Shown here piece after piece: positions 38,240-50,125 of a stretch of 64,000 bases of DNA. The notes beneath the pieces are model-generated. The model was not told where the DNA came from, did not search any database, and saw nothing but the letters and a program-made list of their open reading frames with translations. A program made the position numbers and the translations under genes. Where the stretch lies: contig NC_090989.1 in NCBI RefSeq assembly GCF_041146395.1, positions 51,734,501-51,798,500 of the forward strand. The letters are read 5' to 3'. Position 1 is the stretch's first letter. Each line of letters opens with the position of its first letter. Origin of the DNA: Eulemur rufifrons. Its lineage: Eukaryota > Chordata > Mammalia > Primates > Lemuridae.

Positions 38240-38640
38240 AGATATAGATATGAAATCTAGATTTCTATATCTAGCCCAAGTATTACCAAGCATAAAAGCA
38301 AAATATATTTTCAGACATGCAAACACTTACAAATTTTACCTCCCATGAAACTTTTCTGAAAAACATTAAAGATTTAATCTAGAAATTTATAAAATTTCCT
38401 CAAAAGAAGATTTGAAATCCATAAAATGGAACCAACTCAAGAGTGCAAAAGTAAAAAACAAAACTGCATGATAATAGTGCAGCATGCCTAGCAAATATTC
38501 AGTCAAAATTGGATATTTAGAAACTCAGAGTCCCCCAAGAACGTTTTCAAAGTGGAATTAAATGCCATGCAACATATATTATTAAGAAGCTGTAAAATAT
38601 TTGTAATATTATGAAAAGTATAGCATTTCTTCTGTCAAAA
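38240..38640 (+). mobile_element. HAL1-like relic
   Basis: 'aaaatatattttcagacatgcaaacacttacaaattttacctcccatg' is a recognisable HAL1/old L1 block. No ORF. Confidence 0.45.
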
Positions 38641-38719
38641 AGGAAAAAAGCAAAAAATTCTGGGGAAAGTTTTGAAAGTTACACTCCAGATCTGAAGCAA
38701 CTAATATATGATTTATTTT

Positions 38720-39705
38720 ACTTTATCTTACTATTTTGAACTGACATATAGTAAAACTGACTTTTTAAATGTACAGTTTCATGAGTATTAACCTATGTTA
38801 ATTCCACCACAATCAGTGGTTGAAGATACAAAACAGTTCCCTCAACCTAAAAATCTCCACCATGTTGTCACTTTGTACTTGCACCATCTCCCCAACCCTG
38901 ACCTCTGGCAACCACTTCTTTCATTGTCACTATAATTTTGTGTTTTCCAGGACGTCATATGAATACAATCATACAATGTGTAACTTTTTTGAAACAGGCT
39001 TCTTTAACACATCACAATGCCTTCTAGATTCATCCATGGGCGTATTAATAGTATATTCCTTTCTGTTGCTGAGGATTATAATATGGCTATACCATAATGC
39101 ATCTGTTCACTCATTAAAGGAATTTGGGTTATCTCTAGGTTTTGGCAATTATGAAAGGAACTGCTATAAATAATTGTGTACATATTTTTATATAAGCCTG
39201 TTTTCATTTCTCTAGAATAAATACCTGAATTGCTTGATCACAGGAAGTGCATATTTAACTTATAAGAAACTGCCAGCCTGTTTTCCGAAATAGCTATACC
39301 ATTTTCCATTTGCACTAGTAATGTTGGAAAATTGCAGTTACTGTATACCCTCACCAGCACTTTGTATTCTCATGTTTGCTTTGTGTTGTTTTTCAGTCAT
39401 TACAGCATGTATGTAGTAGTAGCTCATTGTGGTTTTAATTTGCATTTCTCTAATGGTGAATAATGTTAACCTCATTTCCATCTGTATATGCTCTTTTGTG
39501 AAGTGACTGTTTATTTGCTCATTTTTAAATCTGGGTTGTTTGTTTTATTATTGTTAGGTTTCGAGTAGCCTGTATATACTTTGGATATAAGTCCTTTGTC
39601 AGATGTGATTTGCAAGTATATTCTCTCAGTTTGCAGCTTATCTTTTTTTATTGCTTGATTTTTAACAAGCATTAAAAAGTAATAATATAAATACATTTGC
39701 AATTG
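38720..39705 (-). mobile_element. Old L1 (L1MC/MD/ME-like) 3' half, antisense
   Basis: Plus strand: 'gaactgacatatagtaaaactgac', 'gaatacaatcatacaatgtgtaac', 'cacatcacaatgccttctagattcatccatgg', 'gtggttttaatttgcatttctctaatgg' and 'agtcctttgtcagatgtgatttgcaa'. These are antisense L1M 3' UTR followed by ORF2 C-terminal region. The reverse frame 39511-39702 contains the ORF2-like 'ITSDKGLISKVY'. Confidence 0.82.
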
Positions 39706-40835
39706 TATCCTCTTGCAAAAATCCTCATTCTCTTTGAAATTATATAGAATTACATACCTTTTCTGTGGATCTATTCATAGTATTTATTCCGGTAGTAGAT
39801 TATATTTATATAATCATAATATTATAGCAATCTTTATTTATTTGTCATTTTAAAATCCAACCTATAAGCAAGGCATTTTAAATTATTTTAAATTACTTTC
39901 TATTAATTATTTAACAGAATGTAAATGTTACCAACTGAACAATGAATAAGGAATAATATGGTTTATAAACATGAATATTTGAGACTATAGGGAGTAGATG
40001 GAAAATAGTAATGGAACCCTAATTTTATCCTATTCCCTGGTGATGTATTTTGAAATAGTCTAAAATTGATGAAATAAGAATCTAAATATTTTAGCAAACA
40101 ATACTTAATAACAATAATACATGTAGCAAAGTACAGGAGTAAACAGATAAATGTTAGTAGGCTTGAGTTAATTCCTCATCAAATGAAAATGTGAATATGC
40201 AGTGTGTACTCACAAAATATTGTCTAAAATACAAATAAATTAGTGATAACTTTGTCATATTTTAAAGTGTTCAAATATCTTTCTGTGTGTTTATTTAAAT
40301 ATAAATAAATACACATTATTCATATTTAAATATAGTTATATGTTATGAACAGTTAACAGAGTGATGAAAAGTAAAAGAGGATAAAGAAACAAGAGGAGTT
40401 TTGTGGGAAGCACACAGAACAAAACTGCAAAGAAAGTGAAACAAAGATAGGCAGACAGAAGAAAAGAGGTAGAGAAATTTGCCCTGACAGACGGAAGACA
40501 GTGAACAAAGGACATCAGTGATGGAAACTGACCTTCATGGAATAATATTGCCAACTTGTGACCTTTTGGCATATTGCAGCTAGAGAATTTTTTAAACATT
40601 TTGAAACACTGTAAAAATCTTGTACAGTGTTTAGAGTCTAAAGAACAAGGATCCAACTTAGTTTCAAAGTGAGATGTTATTGTGAGGGAATATTTTCAGT
40701 TAAATAAGAGAAAAGGAATATGTCCTTTTGGGGGAAAAAATTCAAACTTTAAGAATGAAATATTGCCAGTTTACCAACTCAACCAGAGCATTAAGTTACT
40801 CACAAAAGAAGAATATACACAAATAATACAGATAA
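39706..40835. other. Unrecognised AT-rich stretch
   Basis: No repeat or gene identified; the reverse frame 40336-40656 has no known domain. Confidence 0.45.
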
Positions 40836-40839
40836 ATAA

Positions 40840-42590
40840 TTAGAAAAAGCTCCACCCTCATGGCCTAAATAACAACCCCACTTGTTAACATTTTTGCATT
40901 GCAGATTAAGTTTCAACATGAATTTTGGAAGAAATACAAATATTCAAACCATAGAATTCTTCCCCTTGCTCCCCAAAATTCATATCTTTCTCACATACAA
41001 AATACATTCATTCCATCTCAATAGCCCCAAAAGTCTTATTCCAACACCAACTTTAAAGTCTAAATTTAAAGTCTTATCTAAATCAGACATGGGTGAGACT
41101 CAAGGTATGATTCATTCTGAGGCAAATTCTCCTCTAGCTGTGAACCTATGAAATCAAACAAGTATTGTGTTTTCATAACACAATGATGGGACAGGCATAA
41201 GATAAACATTCACATTCCAAAAGGGAGAAATAATAATGTAGGGAGGGGTAATAGGTACCCAAAAGGACCAAAACCCAACAAGCAAATAACATCAAATCTT
41301 GAGGCTTGAGAATAATCTTTGACTCCATGCTCAGCTTTCTAAGCACACTGGTGCAGGGGGTGGTCACCCAAATCCCTGGGTGGAGACGGGGAGACCACCA
41401 TGGCTTTGCTGAGTGCAGCCCATACCACAGCTCTCACAAGTTGCAATCAAATGCCTACAACCCTTCCATACTGGTGCTATACACTGGTGGCTCTGCAGTT
41501 ATGGGGGCTTGGGTACAACTCTGCTCCCACAATTCCATGAGACATTGTCCAAAGGGGACTCTCTGTGGTGACTCTACCCTTGTGACAGTTCTCTGCCTGG
41601 GCCCTAAGGATCTCTGAGGGATCCCTTGACATGTAGGTAGAGGTAGCTATGCCCGCACAGCTCATGCATTCTGCACACCTGCAGGATTAGAACCATGTGA
41701 ATGATGCCAAGGTTTATCCCTTATGATTTCCAGAGTGGCAGTCCAAGCTGCAGCTGAGCCAGCTTGAGCCACAACTGGGGCAGCTGAGAAGCACTGCACC
41801 AGAATTTAGGGAGCAGAGACTTGGGCGGCACCTGCTGCAATCCTCAAGGTCCCATGGACAACCTGGGCCCCTCCCTTAAAAGAGAGTGCCCTGGCACTCT
41901 GGGCCTATGACTATGGGAGTGGAAGTCTTCAAGATCTCCAAAATGCCTTTGGAGTCATTTTTCTTGTCCTGATGAATAGCATCTGGATTCCTTCTGTCCA
42001 TACTAATCTATTTATCAAATGATCACTTGGCCACACCTTTTGTATTCTCTCCCAAACACACTATTTCATTCTTTACATGGCCAGGCTGAGAATTTTCCAA
42101 ATCTTTAAGTTCTCATTCTCTTTTGATTATAAATTCCACCTTTAATTAATTTCTTTTTTCTGCATTTTACTTTAAGTGGTCAAGAGAAGCTATGCAGCAC
42201 CATGAATACTTTGCACAGAGATTTCTTGTGCCAAATATCCTAGTTCATTGCTCTTAAATGCTGTCTTCCACAAAGTCCTAGGACATGGATATAATTCAGC
42301 CAAGTTCTTTGTCACTTTGTATCAAGGATGGCCTTTCGTCCAGTTTCCAGTATGATATTCCTCATTTCCTTCTAAGACCTTATCAGAATGGCCTTTACTA
42401 TCCCTATTTCTACCTGCATCCTGATCACAATGACTTAGATAATCTCTAAGAAGATTAATTCTCTCTACAGCTCTCCTCTTCTGACCCTAATCACCTCCGA
42501 AAGGGTGCACCCGTCAATACTGTTGCCCTGGGAATTAAGTTTCAACATGAATTTTGGAGGGAACACAAACATTCAAACCATAGCAATCAT
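40840..42590 (-). mobile_element. MaLR (MST/THE1-type) internal region with LTR edges, antisense
   Basis: The antisense LTR 5' edge ('attaagtttcaacatgaattttgg' to 'cattcaaaccatag') occurs twice, at about 40907-40962 and 42537-42590. Between them lies the MaLR internal sequence, recognisable from 'tttctgcattttactttaagtggtcaagagaagctatgcagcacc' and neighbours. So this is a degraded provirus-like copy on the minus strand: partial 3' LTR on the left, internal region, partial 5' LTR on the right. MaLR elements lack pol; no coding frame is preserved (41306-41617 is chance). Confidence 0.75.
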
Positions 42591-42715
42591 GGTAACTTTA
42601 TCTTACCATTGAACCAAATATCTGGCACCTCCTTTTGAACCTGCAGTTGGAAAGTAAATGTGTGGCAGTGGTAGGGGAGTGGACAGAAAAGCAGACGGGA
42701 AGAAAAGGGAAGCAC

Positions 42716-43300
42716 TGGTCAAGAGCACATGCCACTGTAGCAGTGGGAGGGAGGCTTAGCCTACCTCCTCCATTTTGCTTCTGAACCTCTGTAGTAATAA
42801 TATCCTTTAGGCTAAAAGTTTCTGCTTAGCTCTGCAGGAGGCCAGGTAAGTATAGGAAGAATTTAGTTTATAATTCAACTCCAGAAGAAAGATGATAACC
42901 ATCCCTTTCCCAAAACTAACTCCAGGGGAGATAAGGAAAGTAAGCACACAAGTAATAAAGCTATGTTAAAGATTTGTTAGGAACATCATGAACTGACCTA
43001 TGTCCTCCAAATTAACTGACCAAGAACAAAGAAGTTTTACAACCTCATCAGATTCTCGCTGATACCCAGGTGTCTGTGGTCCTCATTTACCTCTTGCAAG
43101 CTCCCCCCTCTTCCCCCTTCCCTTAATATAAAAAGGAGCCTAAAGTTCATACTAATTTAGACGATTTTTTTGGACACTAGTCTGCCACCTTCTCAATTTA
43201 CTGGCTCTTCAAATAAAAGTTGTTTTCTTTGTCCCAACACTTCGTCTCTTGATTTATTGGCTGTCCTGCAGAGAGTGGTACAAGCTTGGACCCGGTTACA
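42716..43300 (+). mobile_element. Solo LTR, sense (ERV1-like)
   Basis: Strong LTR layout: TATA box (TAATATAAAAAGG, about 43125-43137), AATAAA signal near 43213-43219, then a U5 running to 'cccggttaca' at 43300. Candidate 4-bp TSD GCAC at 42712-42715 and 43301-43304 fits an ERV1; with one four-base match it could be chance. No internal region. The reverse frame 43198-43386 is a shadow. Confidence 0.65.
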
Positions 43301-43304
43301 GCAC

Positions 43305-44300
43305 TGATGTCATGAACCAGAATATGTAGATTTGTGTGCAAACTACAGCATCTTAGGGCCACTGTGAATCTTCTGCCAACAGCCACTTTGTCTTTTGTGA
43401 AAATTTGAATTCAAATCAATAACTTCACTAAAGAGATACTTTACCCATGCCTATATTCAGTACAAGAATTTCAGCAGTTGGGAAAGTATAATCAAACAAT
43501 CATGGGAAAAGCTCCAGATTCTCAAATCTACTAATGGAGAAAGCTATGCAGTTTGGGGGGATATCTAACCATGATCATGTTACCTCATGGCAATAAGTGG
43601 ACCACTGTCCTACATATCAGGGGTGAATAGCCTGAACTATGTGAAATAAGAGAGAATAAGTAAAAGAACTAACTCTTGTTAAGTAGAGACCCCAAATTTT
43701 ATATTATTATTTTACTCTCCTTGAAGAGGAATTTGAGTTAGCTATATTGGTTCAATCTATTTAATTTCCAGCAATTTTCATCCTTGTTTCCATTCACTTT
43801 TAAAAGTTCATCAGTGAAGAAATATTTTACATACTTGGTGCAGACTCATCCTAATAAGTATTTCCAAAAAGTTTCAAAGTTCAAAAGTTTCCTAATATCA
43901 TTTCAGCAGATCATTGCCCCAAGCTTTTGTCAACTATCTCTGGTAGTTGGTAATGAATTGCTCTATATTTTAAAACTGGGAAACTTATTGTTAGCATTTC
44001 AAAAACAAATCATAGCAGGTTTTTAGATTGTGTTTGTTTTTGTTTTAAAACTGTTCTATGAATGCTCATAATGAAAGATAATGACTCCCAACTAGAGAAT
44101 AGGAGAGACCCACATAAAGGAAAAGACGTATTATGAGCCAGTAGTGTTGACTTAATTTTTATCTTGCTTAAATGTTTAATTTTTTTCTTGCTCAAACGTA
44201 TACAAACACACAATAATATAAATTCCTCATGTTGTAACCGGTTCCATGAACCCATATATATTTTTTACAATCCTCTCCCTAAACTAACTCCTTGACCCTT
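43305..44300. other. Unrecognised stretch
   Basis: No repeat named; frames at 43784-44026 and 44010-44255 have no domain. Confidence 0.4.
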
Positions 44301-44327
44301 TGAGTTGCTTCCCAGAAATGATGGACT

Positions 44328-44402
44328 CTGAACTCCTGGCCTCAAGTGATCCTCCTGCCTCACAGAGTGCTGGGATTATAGGTATGAACCACCAGGCCCT
44401 AC
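44328..44402 (-). mobile_element. Alu fragment, antisense
   Basis: 'gaactcctggcctcaagtgatcctcctgcctc' and 'agtgctgggattataggtatgaaccacc' are the reverse complement of an Alu/FLAM left arm. Confidence 0.8.
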
Positions 44403-44985
44403 TTGAAATGATGGATTTTTCACAAGAGAAAGGAGTTGAGATTCTGAAGGCCCCAGGGTAGACTCCACAGGGCTCAACGTCCCCCTCCACCTGCCCCAAG
44501 GCACATGGCTCTTCCTTAAAAAGCCCATGATTTGAGGTAGCTTCTCCCTTTCTTCTGACAAAATTTCTGTTGTATTAAAAATGATTTTCTTCCTTGGCAA
44601 TCCTCAATGTCTCAATAATTGTATCTTTGTGCAACAAGCAACTGGATCTAGACCGAAACCCCCTTGTGGTTTCTACAGCATTGTGCCTAATTCTTTCCCC
44701 ATCAAAAAACCAAGTATAACAAATACTAAAAAATTTAAGAAAATAAAAATTCAGAGTAATAGCATTAAATTAATGTGATAAATGATATACTGGTAAAATT
44801 AAATTAAAACTTACAACGTAAGTATGGTACTGACTGCTACAGTGTTAGTTAGTTGAGGTTTAGCACCGTAGTGCTGTGACGCCAGGATCCCCTTACCACT
44901 TTTCTCTGTTTAAACTACCATGACCCCTCTGTTCTTTTGTGATCGCATTTGACTTTCCCTTGGTGCCAATGTCAGGTTTTAGTCT
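44403..44985. other. Unrecognised stretch
   Basis: Nothing recognised. Confidence 0.4.
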
Positions 44986-44988
44986 GAA

Positions 44989-45413
44989 ATGTCAGTTGTT
45001 GACACGCTCGTGGCAGAAGAATGAATGACCAGAGACACCAAAGTAAGACAAGCACAAAAATGAGGTTATTGAGGAGAGATAGAATTATAGAGCAAGACCA
45101 TGACGAGGGTTTACAGAGCATGATACCTATGCCACGGATGATGACTAGACCCATTGTCACAGCAAAGGGAGAGTAAAAGGAAGGGCCTGGTTATGGTCTG
45201 CATCTTGTTTTATAGTGCCCGGATTGTGACCTCCGTGTGGCTCAGACGTCACCATGGAACCACTTTGATTGGACAGTTGGGAGATGCATGACCTGAGTCT
45301 TACTGCCCATGCAGATCTCCCATGAGCCTCTGAAAGCCCATTTTTGGGGGTGAATCGCAGCGATACCCACTTTCGTCCCTAGGAGACCGGAATCTCTTGC
45401 TATCTACCTAACA
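44989..45413 (-). mobile_element. Probable LTR, antisense
   Basis: On the minus strand, U3-like sequence is followed by a TATA box (GCACTATAAAAC, about 45210-45221) and a U5-like T-rich end finishing 'gtgtcaacaactgaca'. Limits are TG/CA. No matching TSD found. About 425 bp, without internal region. Confidence 0.55.
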
Positions 45414-45764
45414 CAAATACTGTATTTGCATTTTAAATAAGCCTCTGTTTGCCTCTACTGCTACTACTTGCCTCAGTCTACTACAAGTGGTATATTATGT
45501 CACCTCAATGCTGTTTCTTATACTATCAGATCCCAACTTATTACTTTGCTTAATAAATTAAAGTCTTAGCTTATGAAAATGTTTTTCAATAGAAATTTAT
45601 AGCCACAAATTTGTCAGTAACTGTTAAAAAGTCATATATGAAAATACTGTCAGATAGATAAAAAATGATTTTATCATTTTGATATTAGAATCAATGGTAG
45701 ATATACTTACAAAAAATTCAAATATAAATATGGTGACAGATAGTAATCATTTTAACATTAAGAA

Positions 45765-46292
45765 ATGCTAAGAATCAAAACCACAATGAGATATCACTTA
45801 ACCCCAGTGAGAATGGCCTTTATCAAAAAAACCCAAAACAACACATGTTGGCGTGGGTGTGGAGAGACAGGAACACTCATACACTGCTGGTGGGACTGCA
45901 AACTAGTGCAACCCCTGTGGAAAGCATTATGGAGGTATCTTAAACAGATTCAAGTAGACCTGCCATTTGACCCAGCAATCCCATTACTGGGCATATACCC
46001 AAAAGAAAAAAGGTCATTCTGTAACAAAGGCACATGTACCCAAATGTTTATAGCAGCACAATTCACAATAGCAAAGATGTGGAAACAACCCAAATGCCCA
46101 TCAATACATGATTGGATTAGTAAACTGTGGTATATGTATACCATGGAATATTACTCAGCTATAAGGAATGATGAAGATACGACATCTCTATGGTTCTCCT
46201 GGAGAGAGTTGGAACCCATTATATTAAGTGAAGTATCCCAAGAATGGAAAAACAAGCATCATATGTACTCACCAGAAAATTGGTTTCCCTGA
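45765..46292 (+). pseudogene. L1 ORF2 C-terminal frame opened by an ATG in the TSD
   Basis: A 175-codon frame whose ATG and first codons lie in the target-site duplication (45765-45773) and whose remainder is L1 ORF2. It keeps the C-x3-C-x7-H-x4-C motif (C28, C32, H40, C45) and the ORF2 stop. So the frame is an accident of the insertion point. No promoter is apparent and expression is not implied. Confidence 0.85.
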
Positions 46293-46506
46293 TCATCACC
46301 TAAATACAAATCTGGGAACGACACCAATTGGACATCAGACTGAGGTGGGGGGTGGGGGAGGGGATGGGGGTATGCCTACACAATGAGTGCATTGCGCACC
46401 GTTTGCGGAGTGGTAACACTTGAAGGTGCTGACTCGGGAAAGGGGGGGTGGGGAAAAAAATATGAAACTATTGTTTTTAACTTGCAAAAAAAAAAAAAAA
46501 AAAAAA
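45774..46506 (+). mobile_element. Young, severely 5'-truncated L1
   Basis: Last 0.5 kb of ORF2 plus a short 3' UTR and a pure A-tail. Flanked by the perfect 14-bp TSD AAGAAATGCTAAGA (45760-45773 and 46507-46520). Against 27069-27775 I count about nine substitutions and one G-run length change in some 705 bp. It ends 'ttaacttgc' then A-run, about 145 bp sooner than the copy at 27 kb. G-rich tract at 46344-46370. Confidence 0.95.
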
Positions 46507-46520
46507 AAGAAATGCTAAGA

Positions 46521-46895
46521 TAATTGCAGATATGCTTGCCAAAGCATTAAAAGCTAAATGCTATCAATTGTTTCAATCACTTATTCTGAATAGCATCACA
46601 AAACTAATACTAAATGAATGACAAAAATCATTTTGAAATAGTTTTAATTTGATCACTGGATAATCGAGAATATATTTAAATTGACTTCAAAACTGGCATT
46701 AAAATAAAAAGATTAATTTTACTGTTTCCAATATTTTAGTATGTGTGGATTATCTAACATTTCCTGACAACACATGTGGAATTTCAGTTGAGAAACATGA
46801 GATTAAAGAAAATTTTAAAAAGTGTTTGGGGGCCATGTATTGGGAGAAACAACCCTTAGAGTCTGAAGCCAGTGTATTACTTGGAGACACGAGAC
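46521..46895. other. Unrecognised stretch
   Basis: Frames at 46745-46999 and 46750-46965 overlap the start of the LTR and are not supported. Confidence 0.4.
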
Positions 46896-46902
46896 ACGTG
46901 TC

Positions 46903-47620
46903 TGTTACCAAAAGCTCAGTACTTGTCCCCGAGGCCAAAGCAATGAGAACAAAGAATAAGGACAAGTGGTTGAGGGAAAAGGAAAGAGAAATTTATTAAT
47001 TTGCTGGCAAATGAGGAGAGCAGCAGATTAGTATCTCAGAGACCACCAGCCCCCTGTTCAGCAGAAAAACAGGTTTTTTTTAAAGGGAGGGTCTTCAGTG
47101 GTTGGGCTAAGGTCTATGTCAGTGGTTCCCAAACTTTTTGGCACCAGGGACTGGTTTCATGGAAGACAATTTTTCCACAGATGGGGCTAGGGGCTGGGGT
47201 GTCTTGCTGGGGGGAGGGGTGGAGCAGAGCTCAGGTGGTGATGAGCAGCCCTAACAGGCCACAGACCGGTACTGGGCCACGGCCCCCGGGGGTTGGGGAC
47301 TGCAGGTCCACCTTGACCAGTGTCACATGTCATAGCTTCGAGCTATTATTGCTTAACTATAATTGATGGTTGCAGTCCTGGGTTATCTGGACCTTATCTC
47401 AGGTGACTACAATCTTGTGATCCTTGTCAGGACAATTCTGTTAAGCAATCTCCTGGCATTTAAGATAATAGAAAACAAACAGCGAAGAACATTTTTCTGC
47501 CCTTTTCATCATTGGCCTCAGGAAGGAATGCAAGTTTTAATACCCAAAAAGGGAGGGGTTTTAAAGAGACAACTCGTGGAACATTTCCTTGCCCTTTTTC
47601 AGACCTTTACTTCTGTTACA
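46903..47620 (-). mobile_element. Solo LTR, antisense, carrying a DNA-transposon insertion
   Basis: Limits TG (46903) and CA (47620) with 4-bp direct repeats TGTC at 46899-46902 and 47621-47624, as expected for an ERV1. On the minus strand an AATAAA-like signal ('attaataaattt') lies near 46994-47005. Length is about 718 bp, of which about 190 bp is the inserted MITE. The forward frames 47001-47366 and 47363-47716 lie in it and are not genes. Confidence 0.6.
47125..47310 (+). mobile_element. Short DNA transposon (hAT-like MITE) inside the LTR
   Basis: Starts CAGTGGTTCCCAAACTTTTTGGCACCAGG and ends 'cccccgggggttggggactg', with 'acaggccacagaccggtactgggccacgg' before the end. This is an internally deleted member of a family with ends near CAG(C/T)GGT-CCCCAA. 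I know the family pattern but not its name with certainty. GC-rich compared with its surroundings. Confidence 0.65.
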
Positions 47621-47807
47621 TGTCAACAGTTAGAAAAATACTATGTATATTCTGTATTTAGTAAAATATATCATCTCCAATCAGGTTCTGAGTGTAATTT
47701 AAAATACTCATTCTAATTCAATCACTCTATCTAAGTCTGAAAAAAACTTTCCAACATATGCAGAGTGAACATGATGGAGCTTAGTGCAGCCGTGTTTAAA
47801 CATATTC

Positions 47808-48335
47808 TGGTAGGAAGTTTGTAGCCATGCCACTTGAGCTTTTAGTATCCTGGAATTTTTTTAATGACTGAAATATAAAATTTGACTAAACTCTTGTTTG
47901 CTTTCACATGTTAACCACTTGCCTCCTGCCCAAAACCCCGTGTTCTCAAAGTAATTATCAATTGCTGATGTACTTCCTTTGTCAAGTGGGAGGAGATAAC
48001 TCCAGGGCCATAAGGAAAATCTATGAGTTTGTCTTGCAGAAGGGACGAATGGCCTTGAGAAAGTTGTAACTGGCTGCTGATGCCCATGTTGTTATCTGAG
48101 ACTAAAAGCAACTCAGACTTCACTGAACCTCCTTCTCCCTTACTACTTAGCCACACTCCCCCGTCCCTCCCTAGCCACATAAAAGCTTCCTAATTCATTC
48201 TTTTCTTGAGATGGATCTGAGACATTTTGCTCTTTTATCTGTCTTCGTCCTTCTCTACCTCCAAGCACCAGTGTCACAGTCTTTGGCTTTACTTGCACTT
48301 TGGGTCCATAAGCCTGAGTTTGGGATTCTACAACA
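47808..48335 (+). mobile_element. Solo LTR, sense (ERV1-like)
   Basis: TATA-like box (CACATAAAAGC, about 48176-48186), downstream pyrimidine-rich R/U5 ('ttgctcttttatctgtcttcgtcc') and the end 'gggattctacaaca' at 48335. Candidate 4-bp TSD ATTC at 47804-47807 and 48336-48339. The reverse frame 47911-48180 is a shadow. Confidence 0.6.
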
Positions 48336-48711
48336 ATTCAAACAGGGGGAGACAATCTCAGACAGAAAACGTTGAAGCTAGTACAACGTTAACATAATGA
48401 AATAAGTATATGTAAGTACACAGAACTGGAGTTTTAGAAAGTTATTTCTAAGTCCTGTTCCCACATTCACTTGCTATGCAATCCTGGGCCAGCACAGAAT
48501 ATAATGAGAATGAAATGAGTAAAGTAATATGCGATGTAAGGCATACTTTTTATATTCAGTTGTGAAACTTAATTTCGATAATTGCTTTTTATTAGATAGA
48601 AATGATAATATTACAGTGTTAGTCATAAGTTTTCAACTTAGGAAACTAGGGCAGGTATTTTTCAATAAAGACCCATCATCCATGGAGGACAAAAGCAGAC
48701 CTCATTTCTCT
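48336..48711. other. Unrecognised stretch
   Basis: Nothing certain; a MIR-like fragment may lie near 48420-48540. Confidence 0.35.
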
Positions 48712-48933
48712 TAAGAAAAGAAATGGAAAACAAAAAGTGGACAGAAAAATGATGAACAAATGAGCACTGAGAATGTTATTGACCCAAACTGGGGTCTGCC
48801 GATCTAGTGCTATAAAGCCAAACACTGGAGTGAGAGTTGCAGGCAGCAGAAAGAGACATTTTTTATTTGCAGGGTGCCATGCAAGGAGAACAAGCAGCTA
48901 ACACTTAAAACTCAAATTCCACAATGGGTTACA
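48712..48933 (+). repeat. Local duplication, copy 1 (LTR edge plus flank)
   Basis: Nearly identical to 49906-50125 (a few substitutions and a 2-nt gap). Positions 48712-48773 equal the flank of the LTR at 49966, and 48774-48933 equal its first 160 bp. Because flank and LTR edge are shared together, this is a duplication made after the LTR inserted, not a second integration. Confidence 0.88.
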
Positions 48934-49009
48934 TTTCTCTTACTTGATTTTTGAGTCCTTATCATATAGAATAATAACCCCATGTACATTCTGGTAAAGA
49001 AAGATTAGT

Positions 49010-49330
49010 TTGCATTCATAATATTTACCTCCATGCTCAACTTAATAAACATTTGTTGAAAATCTTCTATGTTTTAATCATTATGATAAGTATTAATAAT
49101 GATAAAAAGAGGTTGAAAGAACCCAGGTATTATGAACATTGCAATTTATTAGGAAAATAAATACACATAAATGCATGAATTACCAACTAACCAGGGTTGG
49201 TTAGTTAAAAACCCCAACTTGTAACCAGGTAGCATCTGATAAGCATAATAAAATAGATATAAAGTGCTATAGAAGAAAACAAGAGAGAGATAATTTCCAA
49301 GCTGTGAAATCTTGGTAGCACCCATGCAAC
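49010..49330 (-). mobile_element. L2-like relic, antisense
   Basis: 'ttaataaacatttgttgaaaatcttctatg' start, later 'aagcataataaaatagatataaagtgctatagaag' in the order of antisense L2. A foreign-looking stretch at about 49183-49226 interrupts it. Confidence 0.5.
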
Positions 49331-49905
49331 ATGTCCTTACCATGTATTCAGTTTGCACCTCAACAAAAGCTACTTTCAACTTGTGTGGATGCATACATAT
49401 TGTAAAATATATTTCATGTAGAAGAAATCATAAGTCCAAAGAACTGAAAAAAAGTGATTTCATGTTTAGAGGACAATGAATCATTTCACATGGTATGATT
49501 GTTTTAGTTTCTTCAAAGTGTTTCGTAGAAGATATGGTTGAAAATAGGCTAAGGCCTAATCAAGTAAGGATTTGAATATTAATTCGAGAAATTTGTATTT
49601 TATATATAATGTATAATACACATACATTATGTTGTACGTTTTCAAAAAGAGGAAGGCCATGACCAGATATAGAGGTGGGGAATGTACAAGGATGAGAAAG
49701 ACCAACAAGAAACATTGTGACATCTGAGTTTTTGCTAGACAAAGAATGGAAGAAAGAAAGGAATAGACAAAAACATAATACATAACCAGAATCTATAGAA
49801 TTCTTAATTGATAGGATGTAGGATACAGAGAGAGAAATGTATTATGTAATTTCAAAGTTTGGATCTTGAGCAACTTAGGACATGGTGGTAGTGTTACAAT
49901 GAGCA

Positions 49906-50125
49906 TAAGAAAAGAAATGGAAAACAAAAAGTGGACAGAACTAATGAACAAATGAGCACTGAGAATGTTGTTGACCCAAACTGGGGTCTGCTGATCTAGT
50001 GCTGTAAAGCCAAACACTGGAGCGAGAGTTGCAGGCAGCAGAAAGAGACATTTTTTATTTGCAGGGTGCCATGCAAGGAGAACAAGCAGCTAACACTTAA
50101 AACTCAAATTCCACAATGGGTTACA
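49906..50125 (+). repeat. Local duplication, copy 2
   Basis: Partner of 48712-48933. The intact LTR edge continues beyond it to 50719, so this is the likely source copy. Confidence 0.88.

Noticed and set aside
46903..47327. Alternative right edge of the minus-strand LTR at 47327 (also followed by TGTC)
   Set aside because: It would leave only about 60 bp of U3 besides the MITE; the edge at 47620 gives a normal LTR length with the same TSD. The alternative cannot be excluded.
47001..47716. Two consecutive forward frames (121 and 117 residues) as a gene
   Set aside because: Both lie within an antisense LTR and its MITE insertion.
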